A stretch of 64,000 nucleotides of DNA from DASYXW01 sp035934405 (GCA_035934405.1 DASYXW010000055.1:1-64000); one strand, 5' to 3'. Shown: positions 7,706-16,948, counted from the stretch's first letter. Notes: generated by a model from the sequence alone, not told the origin. Program-made: numbers and translations.

Positions 7706-8419
7706 GTGCCCGGACGCGTCGTCATTATTGAGGACGAAAAGGACATCGTTGAGCTGGTGCGCTACAACTTCCGCAAGGAAGGCTTCGACGTCCAGAGCTT
7801 CGGGCGCGGCAAGGAAGGTCTCGATTATCTCCGCCGCAACACCGCGGACTTGATTCTGCTTGACATCATGCTGCCGGACCAGGACGGTTTTGAGATTTGC
7901 CGGCGGCTGCGCGCCGACAGCCAGTTGAGGGCCGTGCCGGTCATCTTTCTGACCGCGAAAGGCGAGGAGATTGATCGCGTGCTGGGCCTCGAGATCGGCG
8001 CCGACGATTATGTCGTCAAGCCCTTCAGCCCCCGCGAACTCGTGGCCCGCGCCAAAGCCGTGCTGCGGCGGCAGGAGCGCGCGGTCGAAAAAAGGGAAAT
8101 CGCGGAGTCGGGCGGCGTGCGGCTGGACTCGAGCACGCAGGAAGTGACCGTGCGCGGCCGGCTGGTGGGGCTCAGCACGCTGGAGTTCAAGCTGCTCCAC
8201 TTCCTGGTATCCAACCCGCGCCGCATTTTCAGCCGCGACCGATTGCTCGATGAAGTCTGGGGGCGCGATCGCTTTGTGACCCCGCGCACTGTGGACGTTC
8301 ACATACGGCGCCTGCGCGAAAAAATCGAGATGGAGGCAGAGAATCCGCGCTACTTGCAAACGGTGCGGGGCTCGGGGTACCGCTTCTCCGCCGACGCCCC
8401 GGAGGCTGAGGCAGTATGA
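7706..8419 (+). CDS. phoB: PhoB/OmpR-family response regulator
   Basis: This is a two-domain transcription factor. The receiver domain has the acidic pair ED after VVII, the phosphorylated Asp in LLDIMLPD at about residue 53, FLTAK, and Lys in VVKPFSPREL. The C-terminal winged helix has RRIFSRDRLLDEVWG and RTVDVHIRRLREKIE and ends in RGSGYRF. GTG 7706 (MPGRVVIIEDEKD) is preferred over ATG 7670 because the upstream residues are not family-like and the promoter overlaps them. The kinase follows after 30 bases. Control of phosphate genes is inferred only from family similarity. Confidence 0.85.
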   Translation: MPGRVVIIEDEKDIVELVRYNFRKEGFDVQSFGRGKEGLDYLRRNTADLILLDIMLPDQDGFEICRRLRADSQLRAVPVIFLTAKGEEIDRVLGLEIGADDYVVKPFSPRELVARAKAVLRRQERAVEKREIAESGGVRLDSSTQEVTVRGRLVGLSTLEFKLLHFLVSNPRRIFSRDRLLDEVWGRDRFVTPRTVDVHIRRLREKIEMEAENPRYLQTVRGSGYRFSADAPEAEAV

Positions 8420-8449
8420 CCCAGGGCTAGAAGCGGCAGGCCACACCGC

Positions 8450-9862
8450 ATGATTCTTCGCAGTCCGATTTTCCGCAAACTGCTTTCGAGCGCCTTCTTT
8501 CTGATTGTTGTCACGCTGCTCCTGGCTACACGCTGGCGCGTGCTCGGGGCCGCCCTCGTGGCGGCGGCGCTGGCGTTCGGGATGGCCTATCTCTTCTCGC
8601 GATCGTACGCGCGCCGTGTCGAACGCCTGAAAGGTTTCGCGGACGACCTGGCGAACTTCGCCGCAACCGGGCCGACCGCAGCGCCAACCGCCACGACCCT
8701 GGCTTCCGAAGCGACCAGCGACGAACTGGGAGTGCTGGCGCGCGCTCTCAACGGCATGGCTCGGCGCCTCGGCGAGGTGGTCGGGCGGCTGGGCCAGGAG
8801 TCTGCTGAGCGACAGGCCATTCTCTCCAGCATGGTCGAAGGCGTTCTCGCCGTCGACGCGGAACTGCGGGTGACCTTTTTCAACGAGGCGTTCGCGCGGG
8901 CCGTGGGAGCAGGGCTGGCGTCGGCGGATTTGCTCGATCGGACTCCGCTGGTCGACTTGGTTCGCAACCCCGAGCTTTCGGAGATGCTCCGCCGCGTGCT
9001 CGAAAGCGGGGAATCCCTCCAGCGCCGCTTTCAGTTTCCCGGCCGCAATGGAGCCGAAAGCGCCTTCGAGGTGCAGGTGACGCCCCTGGCCTCCGCTTCC
9101 GGGTCCTCGGGCTCTTCGAGCAGGGGCGCGCTGGCCATACTGCATGACATCACGGACCTCGAGCGCCTGGAGCGCATCCGCAAGGACTTCGTGGCCAATG
9201 TATCCCACGAACTCCGCACACCACTGACGGCGATTCGTGGTTATGCGGAAACCCTTCTCGAAGGTGGATTGGAGGATCAGGAGAACAACCGGCGCTTTCT
9301 TGAGATCATCTCCGCGCACGCCATCCGCCTGAACAATATCGCCTCGGACTTGCTTACCCTGTCGGAGCTCGAATCGAGCCGCCCGAGCCGGCCGGGGGCC
9401 GAGCCTGAGCGCGTCTCGACGCGCGCTGTGATCGAAGCTTCGCTCCGCACGGTGGAACCGGAGGCACGGCTGCGCGGAGTGACTTTGGTGAGCGAGAAGC
9501 TGGAAGACGCCGAGGTGGTGGGCAACCGCATCCATCTGGAACAGGTGGTCGTGAACCTGCTGTCGAACGCCGTCAAGTTCAACCGGCCCGGCGGCGAGGT
9601 CCGCGTCGGGTGCGGCCGGGCGAACGGACAGGTCCGCATCGTGGTGGCCGACACCGGTATCGGCATTCACTCCGAGCACCTGCCGCGAATCTTCGAGCGT
9701 TTCTATCGCGCCGACAAGGCCCGTTCGCGCGAGGTGGGCGGGACCGGCCTGGGACTCTCCATCGTCAAGCACATCGTGGAGCGGATGAACGGGACGGTCG
9801 CAGCCGAGAGCCAGTTGGGCAAGGGCTCGACGTTCACGGTGCTGCTGCCAGCCGCTGAGTAA
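8450..9862 (+). CDS. phoR: PhoR-like sensor histidine kinase
   Basis: This 470-residue membrane kinase should phosphorylate the preceding regulator. Two N-terminal membrane segments (about residues 10-25 and 28-45) have almost no periplasmic loop, as in PhoR. A HAMP-like helix and a PAS domain (SMVEGVLAVDAELRVTFFNEAF) follow. The phosphoacceptor is H253 in NVSHELRTPL, then the N box LEQVVVNLLSNAVKF, G1 DTGIGI, F box IFERFYR and G2 GGTGLGLSIVKHI. The missing sensor loop suggests that the signal arrives through the membrane, for example from a phosphate transporter. Confidence 0.85.
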   Translation: MILRSPIFRKLLSSAFFLIVVTLLLATRWRVLGAALVAAALAFGMAYLFSRSYARRVERLKGFADDLANFAATGPTAAPTATTLASEATSDELGVLARALNGMARRLGEVVGRLGQESAERQAILSSMVEGVLAVDAELRVTFFNEAFARAVGAGLASADLLDRTPLVDLVRNPELSEMLRRVLESGESLQRRFQFPGRNGAESAFEVQVTPLASASGSSGSSSRGALAILHDITDLERLERIRKDFVANVSHELRTPLTAIRGYAETLLEGGLEDQENNRRFLEIISAHAIRLNNIASDLLTLSELESSRPSRPGAEPERVSTRAVIEASLRTVEPEARLRGVTLVSEKLEDAEVVGNRIHLEQVVVNLLSNAVKFNRPGGEVRVGCGRANGQVRIVVADTGIGIHSEHLPRIFERFYRADKARSREVGGTGLGLSIVKHIVERMNGTVAAESQLGKGSTFTVLLPAAE

Positions 9863-9889
9863 GGGTCCAGGAAGCGGGGCTTGAAGAGC

Positions 9890-9908
9890 GTGGAGAAACT
9901 CCACACTT
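9890..9908 (+). terminator. Possible terminator after phoR
   Basis: GTGGAG, a 3-base loop, CTCCAC, then ACTTTT. The stem is short, so this is tentative. Confidence 0.4.
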
Positions 9909-9978
9909 TTGGCCCGCGGCTCTTATCGCTCTATCTTTGTTCGCGCTAACTGGCTGGAACTAAAGGCTCAGCAATAAG

Positions 9979-10019
9979 CGTCTCAATTGTCTCATTTGTC
10001 TCACCTTTCTCACTCTTCC
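9979..10019. repeat. 9-base tandem array
   Basis: Units of GTCTCAATT, GTCTCATTT and GTCTCACCT type lie in the 291-base gap between phoR and the ADOP gene. The rest of the gap (9863-10153) shows no gene; 10073-10150 has degenerate TCA/CGAT-rich sequence resembling the 8-base arrays at 12841 and 16527. Confidence 0.7.
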
Positions 10020-10153
10020 GGCCTCGAAACGGCCGGTGCAAGATGATTGTAGCCTAGTCATGTAGACCTACATTGGCTTCTCCACCCATCACGAATCGCA
10101 GCCCGGTCATCGGCGAGCGTTCAATCGCGCGATGGCCCGACCGCCCGATGCCT

Positions 10154-12817
10154 TCATTCATGTCGGAGCGCCGCCATAGGATCCACCCGGGTCGCCCTGC
10201 GAGCCGGCAGGTACGCCGCGAGCAATGCGGCTCCCGTGAGCAGCAGCGGCGACGCGATGAGGGTTGCGGGATCGGCCGGGCGAATGCCGTACAGGAGGCT
10301 CGATATCAGTCGGGTAAGGCCCAGCGCCGCGAGGATTCCGGCTCCCACGCCGGCGAGCGCAAGGCGCAGCGCTTCTCCCAGCACCAACCGCAAAATCTCG
10401 CGCCGGGTCGCTCCAAGCGCCATGCGGATGCCAAATTCGTGAGTGCGGCGCGAAACCGAATAGGAGATCACGCCGAAGATTCCTGCGGCGGCGAGAGCGA
10501 GCGCCAGGGCGCCGAAGAGACCGAGCAGCCAGGCGCGCAGGCGGACCTGGCCCAGTGAGGTCTCGACGGCCTCCGACATCCACTCGATGTCCGTCACCGG
10601 GAGATCACGATCCACCTCGTGCACGTCTTGCCGGATGGTGTGAGCTGCCGCGGAGCCGCTCAACGACGTCTTGACCACCAGGCCCACGCCCCAAAGCGGA
10701 GCCTGAGCAAACGGCGCGTACATCATCGGGCCGGGCATCTGATTGAGCGCAGCGTCCCGCACGTCTCCGACGACCCCCACGATCTCCCGCTTGACGTTGC
10801 CGGCTATTGGAAACCCGAAAACGAGCCGCTGGCCGAGCGCATTTTGATGTGGGAAATAGAGCCGCGCCAGCGCTTCGCTTATGATCGCAACGGGCGGTGC
10901 GGACATGGCATCCTGCTGGCTGAAGTAGCGGCCGCGCAGGAGGGGAATGCCCACCACGTGGAAGTAGCTCGGACTCACTGAGACGAAGTCGGCTGTGGTG
11001 CTCCTTCCCGGCGGCAGGGGAGGAGCGTTTGCAATCCGGAAAGCCATAGTGGCGGGGCCCTGGTGACCCAGAGGCAGGGGCAGAGCTATGGCGGCATCGT
11101 GCACATCAGGCTCGGCCTGGATTCGAGCGAGAAGTTCGTTCGAAAACGTTACCCACTGTTGAGGCGTTCGGTACTCGAACCGCGGCAGCGACACCTCAGC
11201 CGTCAGAATCTTCCGCGTATTGTACCCCAGGTTGACGGACATCAGCGCGGCGAAGCTGCGGATGAGCAAGCCCGCCCCCACGAGGAGCACCATCGCCAGC
11301 GCCACTTCGGTAACGATCAGGAGACTGCGAACACGCCGCCGGCCCTTTCCTTCGCCCGGGCGGCCGGCGCTTTCCTGAAGGGTCATCTGAAGACGCGGAT
11401 CGGAGGCGAAGAGCGCCGGCGCCACTCCGAACAGCAGGCTTGCCCCGACGGAAAGAAGCAGAGCAAAGGCGAGCACTGGCCCGTCTACTCGAATGGGCTC
11501 CGCGCGAGGGAAGCTCGGCGGCAGCAATCCGCTCAATGCCTGAACGCCCCAGTAAGCCAGAGCGACGCCCACCGCGGCGCCGAGCAGACCGAGCACCGCG
11601 CTTTCGGTCAGCAACTGGCGCAGGATTCGGGCGCGGCCGGCGCCCAGGGCCGCCCTTACGGCAAACTCTCTGGCGCGGGAGGTTGCACGCGCCAGAAGGA
11701 GATTGGCCACGTTGGCGCACGCGATCAAGAGCACCAGTCCGACAGCGGCGAGCAACACGAGGAGCGGGGCCGAAACGTTGTCGCCGGTCATGGCCTCTCG
11801 AAGGGACGCGAAACGAATCGTCCAGCCGTGATCTCCCGGCCGGAACTGAGCGGCCAGCCGGTCGCCGAGCGCCTCCATCTCCGCCTGGCCCTGCTTCGCG
11901 GAGACGCCCGGCTTCAGCCGGGCAACGGCGGTAAAAAAGTGGCCGTTCGGACGCCTGGCCAAGCTGCCGAACAGGGGGTCTTGAAGGATCGGGATCCAGA
12001 GCTGCCGGCTCGGGCCCTCTTCAAGGAATGAAAACCGGAAGCTGCTGGGCATCACTCCGACCACCGTGAACGCCCGCTTGTCCAGGTCAATGCTGCTTCC
12101 AATCAGGCCGGGGTCAGCGCCGAAACGGTCGCGCCATAATCCCTCGCTGATCACCGTCACTGGCGCCGCGCCCTGCTGGTCGTCGGCAGGCAAGAATGTG
12201 CGCCCCGCCAGAGGCGGGGCGCCCAGAACCGAGAAAAAGTCGGCCGTCACGTCGCCTACCTTTACCACCGTGGGTTCCCCGCGCCCGGTCAGCGTGAGTT
12301 CGTGCCCCGAAACCGCGGCCATTCCGCTGAAGACGTGATTCTGCTTCTGCCATTCCTGGAACTCACGGTAGGAGCAGCCGCTCCCCGAGATGCCCGCCAG
12401 ATCGTTCGCTTCAAACACCCTCACCAACCGGCCGGCGTTCGCATAGGGCAGCGGCTTCAAAAGCACGGCGTACACCGCGCTGAAGATGGCCGTATTGGCG
12501 CCGATGCCCAGGGCCAGCGTGACAATGGCCACCGACGTGAACGCTGGATTCCGGCGCAATTGGCTGAGACCGGAGCGAATGTCCTGAGCTAATGTCTCCA
12601 TGACGGGCAAACCCCTTTGATCGCGATAGACTTCCTTCACCTGCTCGACGCCGCCGAAGCTCCGCAACGCCGCGTAGCGCGCCTCTTCGGGCGACATGCC
12701 TCTTCGCTGGTTTTCCTCGATGAGCATTTCGAGGTGCGCGCGCAGTTCTTCATCGAGCTGCTGCTCGAGGCGCTGCCGGCGCTTGAACAATGCTCTGAGA
12801 CGTTTCAGCCAAACCAC
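10154..12817 (-). CDS. ADOP-type ABC transporter permease (MacB-like)
   Basis: This 887-residue inner-membrane protein has two MacB/FtsX-type permease halves. The N-terminal part LDEELRAHLEMLIEENQRRGMSPEEARYAALRSFGGVEQVKE is the extra amphipathic region typical of acidobacterial ADOP permeases. Membrane segments follow (VAIVTLALGIGANTAIFSAVYAVLL; LVLLAAVGLVLLIACANVANLLLARATSR), with a large MacB-type periplasmic domain between and a second FtsX set at the C-terminus (RTHEFGIRMALGATRREILRLVL). Such proteins probably export peptides or small molecules, or act as mechanotransmitters. It is a paralogue of 13699-16533, separated from it by a toxin-antitoxin pair. No ATPase gene is adjacent. Confidence 0.88.
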   Translation of the reverse strand: MVWLKRLRALFKRRQRLEQQLDEELRAHLEMLIEENQRRGMSPEEARYAALRSFGGVEQVKEVYRDQRGLPVMETLAQDIRSGLSQLRRNPAFTSVAIVTLALGIGANTAIFSAVYAVLLKPLPYANAGRLVRVFEANDLAGISGSGCSYREFQEWQKQNHVFSGMAAVSGHELTLTGRGEPTVVKVGDVTADFFSVLGAPPLAGRTFLPADDQQGAAPVTVISEGLWRDRFGADPGLIGSSIDLDKRAFTVVGVMPSSFRFSFLEEGPSRQLWIPILQDPLFGSLARRPNGHFFTAVARLKPGVSAKQGQAEMEALGDRLAAQFRPGDHGWTIRFASLREAMTGDNVSAPLLVLLAAVGLVLLIACANVANLLLARATSRAREFAVRAALGAGRARILRQLLTESAVLGLLGAAVGVALAYWGVQALSGLLPPSFPRAEPIRVDGPVLAFALLLSVGASLLFGVAPALFASDPRLQMTLQESAGRPGEGKGRRRVRSLLIVTEVALAMVLLVGAGLLIRSFAALMSVNLGYNTRKILTAEVSLPRFEYRTPQQWVTFSNELLARIQAEPDVHDAAIALPLPLGHQGPATMAFRIANAPPLPPGRSTTADFVSVSPSYFHVVGIPLLRGRYFSQQDAMSAPPVAIISEALARLYFPHQNALGQRLVFGFPIAGNVKREIVGVVGDVRDAALNQMPGPMMYAPFAQAPLWGVGLVVKTSLSGSAAAHTIRQDVHEVDRDLPVTDIEWMSEAVETSLGQVRLRAWLLGLFGALALALAAAGIFGVISYSVSRRTHEFGIRMALGATRREILRLVLGEALRLALAGVGAGILAALGLTRLISSLLYGIRPADPATLIASPLLLTGAALLAAYLPARRATRVDPMAALRHE

Positions 12818-12840
12818 GTTACTCTCCTAAGCGAGGAGCA

Positions 12841-12890
12841 ATTGACTCATTGAATCAATCAGCCAATGGCTCAACGATCCGATCACCCGG
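12841..12890. repeat. Degenerate 8-base array upstream of the mntA-like gene
   Basis: Imperfect units related to CACTCAAT and CACCCGAT (TGAATCAATCAGCCAATGGC, then GATCCGATCACCC). The same family recurs at 13655-13696 and 16527-16590, in the same orientation. Confidence 0.6.
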
Positions 12891-12982
12891 CGGCCGGAGG
12901 GCCCGATCCCTTCATTCGCTTCCATGCCGGCACAAGACCAATCCGCGGCGCACAACGGGAAAGGTGCGTTATGATGTAACTT

Positions 12983-13294
12983 GTGAATTCCATCGTTCGG
13001 GACAAGGCGCGCGAGGTTGCGGAAATATGCCGCCGGCGGCAGGTACTGCGTCTATCGGTGTTTGGCTCCGTCACGAGTTCCTCTTTTGATCGCGCATCGA
13101 GCGATCTAGATTTCGTGGTCGAGTTTTATCACCTGACCCCTGCCGCTCACGCCGATTCCTACTTTGGATTGCAGGACGACCTGGAGCGGCTCTTCGGCTG
13201 TCCGGTGGACTTGGTGGAACCGGGACCCATCCGCAACCCCTATTTCCGCCAAGCCGTGGAACAGACCCAGGTGCTGGTTTATGCTGCGCCTTGA
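12983..13294 (+). CDS. mntA: MntA-like nucleotidyltransferase antitoxin
   Basis: This is a minimal nucleotidyltransferase of 103 residues with the fold's signature G28-S29 followed by D41-L-D43, and a further acidic position in CPVDLVEP. In HepT/MntA (type VII) systems the antitoxin AMPylates the HEPN toxin on a tyrosine. The start is GTG 12983; nothing better is available. The 3' end overlaps the HepT gene by 14 bases in another frame, so the two are co-translated. The pair is on the plus strand between two minus-strand ADOP genes. Confidence 0.82.
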   Translation: MNSIVRDKAREVAEICRRRQVLRLSVFGSVTSSSFDRASSDLDFVVEFYHLTPAAHADSYFGLQDDLERLFGCPVDLVEPGPIRNPYFRQAVEQTQVLVYAAP

Positions 13295-13637
13295 GGCGAG
13301 AAAATACCTCTTCGACATCCTCCAGGCGTGTGACCTGCTCGTCCAGTTCACGAGCGGCAGGTCGCTTACCGACTATTCCGCCGACGCTCTCCTGCGCTCT
13401 GCCGTGGAACGGCAATTCGAGATTATCGGCGAGGCGCTCGGTCAGGCGCTGCGCCTGGACCCCAGCCTCTCTAGCCACATCAGTGACACCCACCGGATCA
13501 TCGCCTTCCGCAACCGGCTGATCCATGGCTACGACTCTCTGGCGGATGAAATCGTGTGGGGCGTGCTCGAGGCGAATCTGCCCGTTTTGCGCCGCGAGGT
13601 ACAATTCCTGCTGCAACCGCCAGTGGCTGAGCCATAG
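13281..13637 (+). CDS. hepT: HepT-like HEPN-domain ribonuclease toxin
   Basis: This 118-residue DUF86/HEPN protein carries the catalytic motif RNRLIHGY (RX4HXY) at residues 77-84, including the Tyr that MntA AMPylates in characterised systems. ATG 13281 lies inside the mntA reading frame. The protein is all-helical by appearance and probably works as a dimer, cutting tRNA when free. Pairing with the preceding nucleotidyltransferase makes the assignment firm; the system's target is unknown. Confidence 0.85.
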   Translation: MLRLEARKYLFDILQACDLLVQFTSGRSLTDYSADALLRSAVERQFEIIGEALGQALRLDPSLSSHISDTHRIIAFRNRLIHGYDSLADEIVWGVLEANLPVLRREVQFLLQPPVAEP

Positions 13638-13654
13638 GAAACCGATCCTTCGCT

Positions 13655-13696
13655 GACCCAATCACCCAAATCAGCCCTGACTCGATCACCCGATGT
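13655..13696. repeat. 8-base array after hepT
   Basis: CCAATCACCC, AATCAGCCCTGACTCGATCACCCGAT: the same family and orientation as the array at 16527-16590. It sits between the stop of hepT and the tail of the convergent ADOP gene. Confidence 0.65.
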
Positions 13697-13698
13697 CC

Positions 13699-16533
13699 TC
13701 ACTCGTATCGGAGCGCCACCATGGGATCGACGCGGGAGGCGCGGCGCGCCGGGAGAAAGCCGGCGAGCGCGGCGGCGACCGCCATGAGCAGCGCCGCTCC
13801 TGCTATGGTGAAAGGGTCGTTCGGTTTCAAGCCGAAGAGAAGGGTCGAAACCAGGCGCGACGCGCCCAGCGCCATCAGAGTCCCCGCAGCGATTCCAATC
13901 GCCACCAGCAGGAACGTTTCACGCATTACCATTCCCAGGATTTTCTCACGGGTTGCACCCAGGGCCACGCGGATGCCAATCTCGCGGGTTCGCTGCGAGG
14001 TGGCGAAGGCCATGATGCCGTAAACCCCAACGCAGCCCAGCATTGCGGCCAGTAAGCCGAAGAAGCTGGTGAGACGGGCAAAGAGTCGCTCCTGAAACAG
14101 GGTCTGGTTGATCTGCTCAACTTCACTCTTGACTTGATAGAGAGCCAGGTTCGGGTCCGCGGCCTGCGAGACGCGGCGGACGGCCGGCGCAAGCGCCATG
14201 GGTTCGCCTAAGGTGCGCACCTCGAAGTGCATCGGGCCGAGGAACTTCATGTTCTGGAGGTAGGGTGTGTAGACCGTGGGAGGAAACTCGCTCCGCAGAT
14301 CGGTGTACTTGGCGTCGCCCACTACACCGACGATCTCAATATCTGCGCTGCTCTTCTGGTCGCCAAAACCGAATCTCCTGCCGACGGGGCTCCCGCTCCC
14401 CAGGTATTTGTGAACGAACTGTTCGTTGACCACCGCCACCTTGGGTGCTGTCGCCGTGTCGCCTTCGCTGATGCCGCGCCCGAGGATAATTGGAATGCCC
14501 ATGGTCTCAAAGAAGCCCGGGCCGACGTTGTTTGCCCAAGCCTCCACGCCGTCTTTCCTCTCACCCGCCTTGGGCATGTAGCCGAGGATGCGGGTCTCTT
14601 GGATAGACACGCCGCCGCCAATCAGCGTGTGCATGGACAGGGTTACCGAGCGCACGCTGGGCAGGGCTTCCAGACGCCGCGTGAGCTCCTGGTAGAAGTC
14701 CGCCAGGCGCTGCCCCTTGTAGCCGTCCTGGGTGGGGTCGATGCCGAACAGCAGAAGATTACGTTGGTTGAATCCTGCGTCGATGTTCTGCAGATTGGCG
14801 AGCGTGCGCACAAATAGCCCGGCGCCCACCAACAGCAACAGCGAGAGCGAAACCTGTGTGACCACCAGCGTCCTGCCGAGTCCCAAGCGCAAGCCGCGAC
14901 GGTGCCCGTGCAGGCCCAGCAGTCTTCCTGCGCTTTCTTTAAGCGTCGGCGTGAGATCCATGCGCGTGCTTCGCAGCGCTGGCGAAAGCCCAAACAGAAT
15001 CACCGTAAGAAGTGAAACCGCGGCCGTAAAGCCGAGCACGCGCGGGTCCGGCGTCACGCTCAAGCTGACAGGTTCGCGGCCGCTCGACATCAAGGCTACC
15101 AGAAGATGCGTGGCCCAAAAGGCCAGGAGCAGCCCCAAAGCACCGCCCATCGCCGCCAGCAACAGGCTCTCCGTCAACAGTTGCCGGACCAGCCGCGATC
15201 TCTTGGCCCCGATCGCCAAGCGCACTGCGATCTCCTTTTGCCGCGAGGTAGCGCGTGCCAGCAAAAGGTTTGCAACATTCGCGCATGCGATGAGCAGCAC
15301 CAGACCCACCACCGTCATCAAGACAAACAACGGCTTTGAGAATTCGCCGCGCAACTCATCAAGGCCCTTGCTCCCGGGTTCCACATCGAGGTGGGGGATG
15401 GTTTCGGGCTTGGTCGCCGGCTTCACGTCCGGCGACATGCTTTGCTGAAGTAACACATCAAGCTCAGCGCGCGCCTGCTGTTCGCTGACGCCCGGCTTCA
15501 GCCGGCCCATGATGAGCACCCACCACTGGTCGCGTGCCTCGAAGAGCGTCGCCGCCGGCTTTGATTCGCCGGCTGGGGTGGCTTCCGGGGGGCCCGGCGA
15601 CCAGCGCGGCTCAACTTGCGGTTGCGCATGAAGCGGCAACCAGACTTCAACCGCGCGTCCGGGCTGCACACCATAGAACTCGGGCGGGCTCACGCCCACA
15701 ATTGTCACTGGAACGCTGTTCACCGTGATCGTGCGGCCCAGGACGCCCGGATCCCGCCCGAAGCGCCGTTCCCAATAGCCATAACTGATGACCGCCGCAG
15801 GCCTGGCGCCAATTCGGTCGTCATCGGGAGCGAGGGCGCGGCCAAGGATGGGTTCAACACCCAGGGTCGAGAAAAATGTCCCGGAGACGAGCTCTCCCTC
15901 GGCGCGGCCCGGCTCTCCTTTGTAGCCCACGTTCAAGTCGCTTCCGTTGCCGGCCAGTGCCAGCACGCCCGAAAACACCTGGTTGTGCGTGCGAATCTGC
16001 TCATAGCCGGGATACGCAAAGGAAGTGCTTGTGGTGCGCCCGCTCTTATCCTCGTCCATGTTGCCCGAGATGCCATTCATGATGCCTTCCGCCCAGCCGT
16101 GCGACGCCCACTTGAGCAGAAGAAGCTGCTGGGGACTCCGGACGGGCAGCATTTTAAGCAGCACGGCGTCAATCAGGCTGAAGATGGCCGTGTTTGCGCC
16201 GATCCCCAGGGCCAGCGTGAGAATGGCCACCGCCGTGAATCCCGGACTCCGGCGCAGTTGCCGCAGGCCGTAGCGCAGGTCTGCAATGAGCGTTTCGATC
16301 ATGGGCAGTCCCCTTTGCTCGCGATATTCTTCCTTCACCTGTTCGACGCCGCCGAAGCTCCGCAACGCGGCGTATCGCGCTTCTTCAGACGTCATGCCTC
16401 TTCGCTGGTTTTCCTCGATGAGCATTTCGAGGTGCGCGCGCAGTTCTTGGTCGAGCTCCTGTTCTCGCTGCCGAATGCGGAACAGCGAAGCGAGACGCGA
16501 GACCAGCGTGCGCAGCCGAGTTGCTTCAATCAC
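13699..16533 (-). CDS. ADOP-type ABC transporter permease (MacB-like), second copy
   Basis: This 944-residue paralogue of 10154-12817 has the same N-terminal LEMLIEENQRRGMTSEEARYAALRSFGGVEQVKEEYREQRGLP region, MacB-type periplasmic domains and two FtsX modules. Membrane segments include FVLMTVVGLVLLIACANVANLLLARATSR and, near the C-terminus, TREIGIRVALGATREKILGMVM. It begins 44 bases after the PadR gene, separated from it by an 8-base repeat array, and is likely co-transcribed with and repressed by PadR. Whether it uses an ATPase from elsewhere cannot be told. Confidence 0.88.
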   Translation of the reverse strand: MIEATRLRTLVSRLASLFRIRQREQELDQELRAHLEMLIEENQRRGMTSEEARYAALRSFGGVEQVKEEYREQRGLPMIETLIADLRYGLRQLRRSPGFTAVAILTLALGIGANTAIFSLIDAVLLKMLPVRSPQQLLLLKWASHGWAEGIMNGISGNMDEDKSGRTTSTSFAYPGYEQIRTHNQVFSGVLALAGNGSDLNVGYKGEPGRAEGELVSGTFFSTLGVEPILGRALAPDDDRIGARPAAVISYGYWERRFGRDPGVLGRTITVNSVPVTIVGVSPPEFYGVQPGRAVEVWLPLHAQPQVEPRWSPGPPEATPAGESKPAATLFEARDQWWVLIMGRLKPGVSEQQARAELDVLLQQSMSPDVKPATKPETIPHLDVEPGSKGLDELRGEFSKPLFVLMTVVGLVLLIACANVANLLLARATSRQKEIAVRLAIGAKRSRLVRQLLTESLLLAAMGGALGLLLAFWATHLLVALMSSGREPVSLSVTPDPRVLGFTAAVSLLTVILFGLSPALRSTRMDLTPTLKESAGRLLGLHGHRRGLRLGLGRTLVVTQVSLSLLLLVGAGLFVRTLANLQNIDAGFNQRNLLLFGIDPTQDGYKGQRLADFYQELTRRLEALPSVRSVTLSMHTLIGGGVSIQETRILGYMPKAGERKDGVEAWANNVGPGFFETMGIPIILGRGISEGDTATAPKVAVVNEQFVHKYLGSGSPVGRRFGFGDQKSSADIEIVGVVGDAKYTDLRSEFPPTVYTPYLQNMKFLGPMHFEVRTLGEPMALAPAVRRVSQAADPNLALYQVKSEVEQINQTLFQERLFARLTSFFGLLAAMLGCVGVYGIMAFATSQRTREIGIRVALGATREKILGMVMRETFLLVAIGIAAGTLMALGASRLVSTLLFGLKPNDPFTIAGAALLMAVAAALAGFLPARRASRVDPMVALRYE

Positions 16534-16590
16534 TCAATCACCCGATCACTCAATGACTCAATGGCCCGGTGGCTCAATCACCCGATCGCC
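16527..16590. repeat. 8-base tandem array between padR and ADOP gene
   Basis: About seven clean 8-base units: CACTCAAT, CACCCGAT, GACTCAAT, GGCCCGGT, GGCTCAAT and variants. It covers the ADOP start region and reaches the padR stop, encoding the last residues of PadR. Confidence 0.85.
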
Positions 16591-16922
16591 TCGCCTTCGA
16601 GCAGCCGGGCGATCACACCCGACATCCGCTCCCAGCTCTCGGCCTCGCGGACGAGCTGCTTCTTTCCGGCCCTCGTGAGTGAGTAATAGCGGGCGCGCCG
16701 GTTGTTGTCCGAAGTGCCCCACTTGGACGAAATCCAGCCTCGCTGCTCAAGGCGCAACAGCGCCGGGTAGAGCGTGCCCTGATTGAGGTGCAGCAGGTTT
16801 TCCGAGACTTGTTCGATGCGGCGGGCGATCCCGTAACCGTGCAGTGGCCCGAGCGTCTCGAGCGTCTTCAACACCAGCAGGTCGAGCGTGCCGCGCAGAA
16901 TGTCTTCTTTCGATCCAGCCAT
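16578..16922 (-). CDS. PadR-family transcriptional regulator
   Basis: This 114-residue winged-helix repressor shows the PadR pattern ILRGTLDLLVLKTLETLGPLHGYGIARRIEQ, then LNQGTLYPALLRLEQRGWISSKWG and RRARYYSLTRAGKKQL. In Acidobacteria such regulators routinely precede ADOP permease genes and presumably control them. The start ATG 16922 has GGAGGTCGC upstream and a recognisable promoter at 16949-16978. Confidence 0.9.
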   Translation of the reverse strand: MAGSKEDILRGTLDLLVLKTLETLGPLHGYGIARRIEQVSENLLHLNQGTLYPALLRLEQRGWISSKWGTSDNNRRARYYSLTRAGKKQLVREAESWERMSGVIARLLEGEAIG

Positions 16923-16948
16923 GCGACCTCCATTAGGATACCAACAGG

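Noticed and set aside
7631..9904. 757-codon open frame on the minus strand
   Set aside because: It is antisense to the phoB-phoR pair, which has complete motifs; the GC-rich codon bias keeps the opposite strand open. The translation has no recognisable domain.
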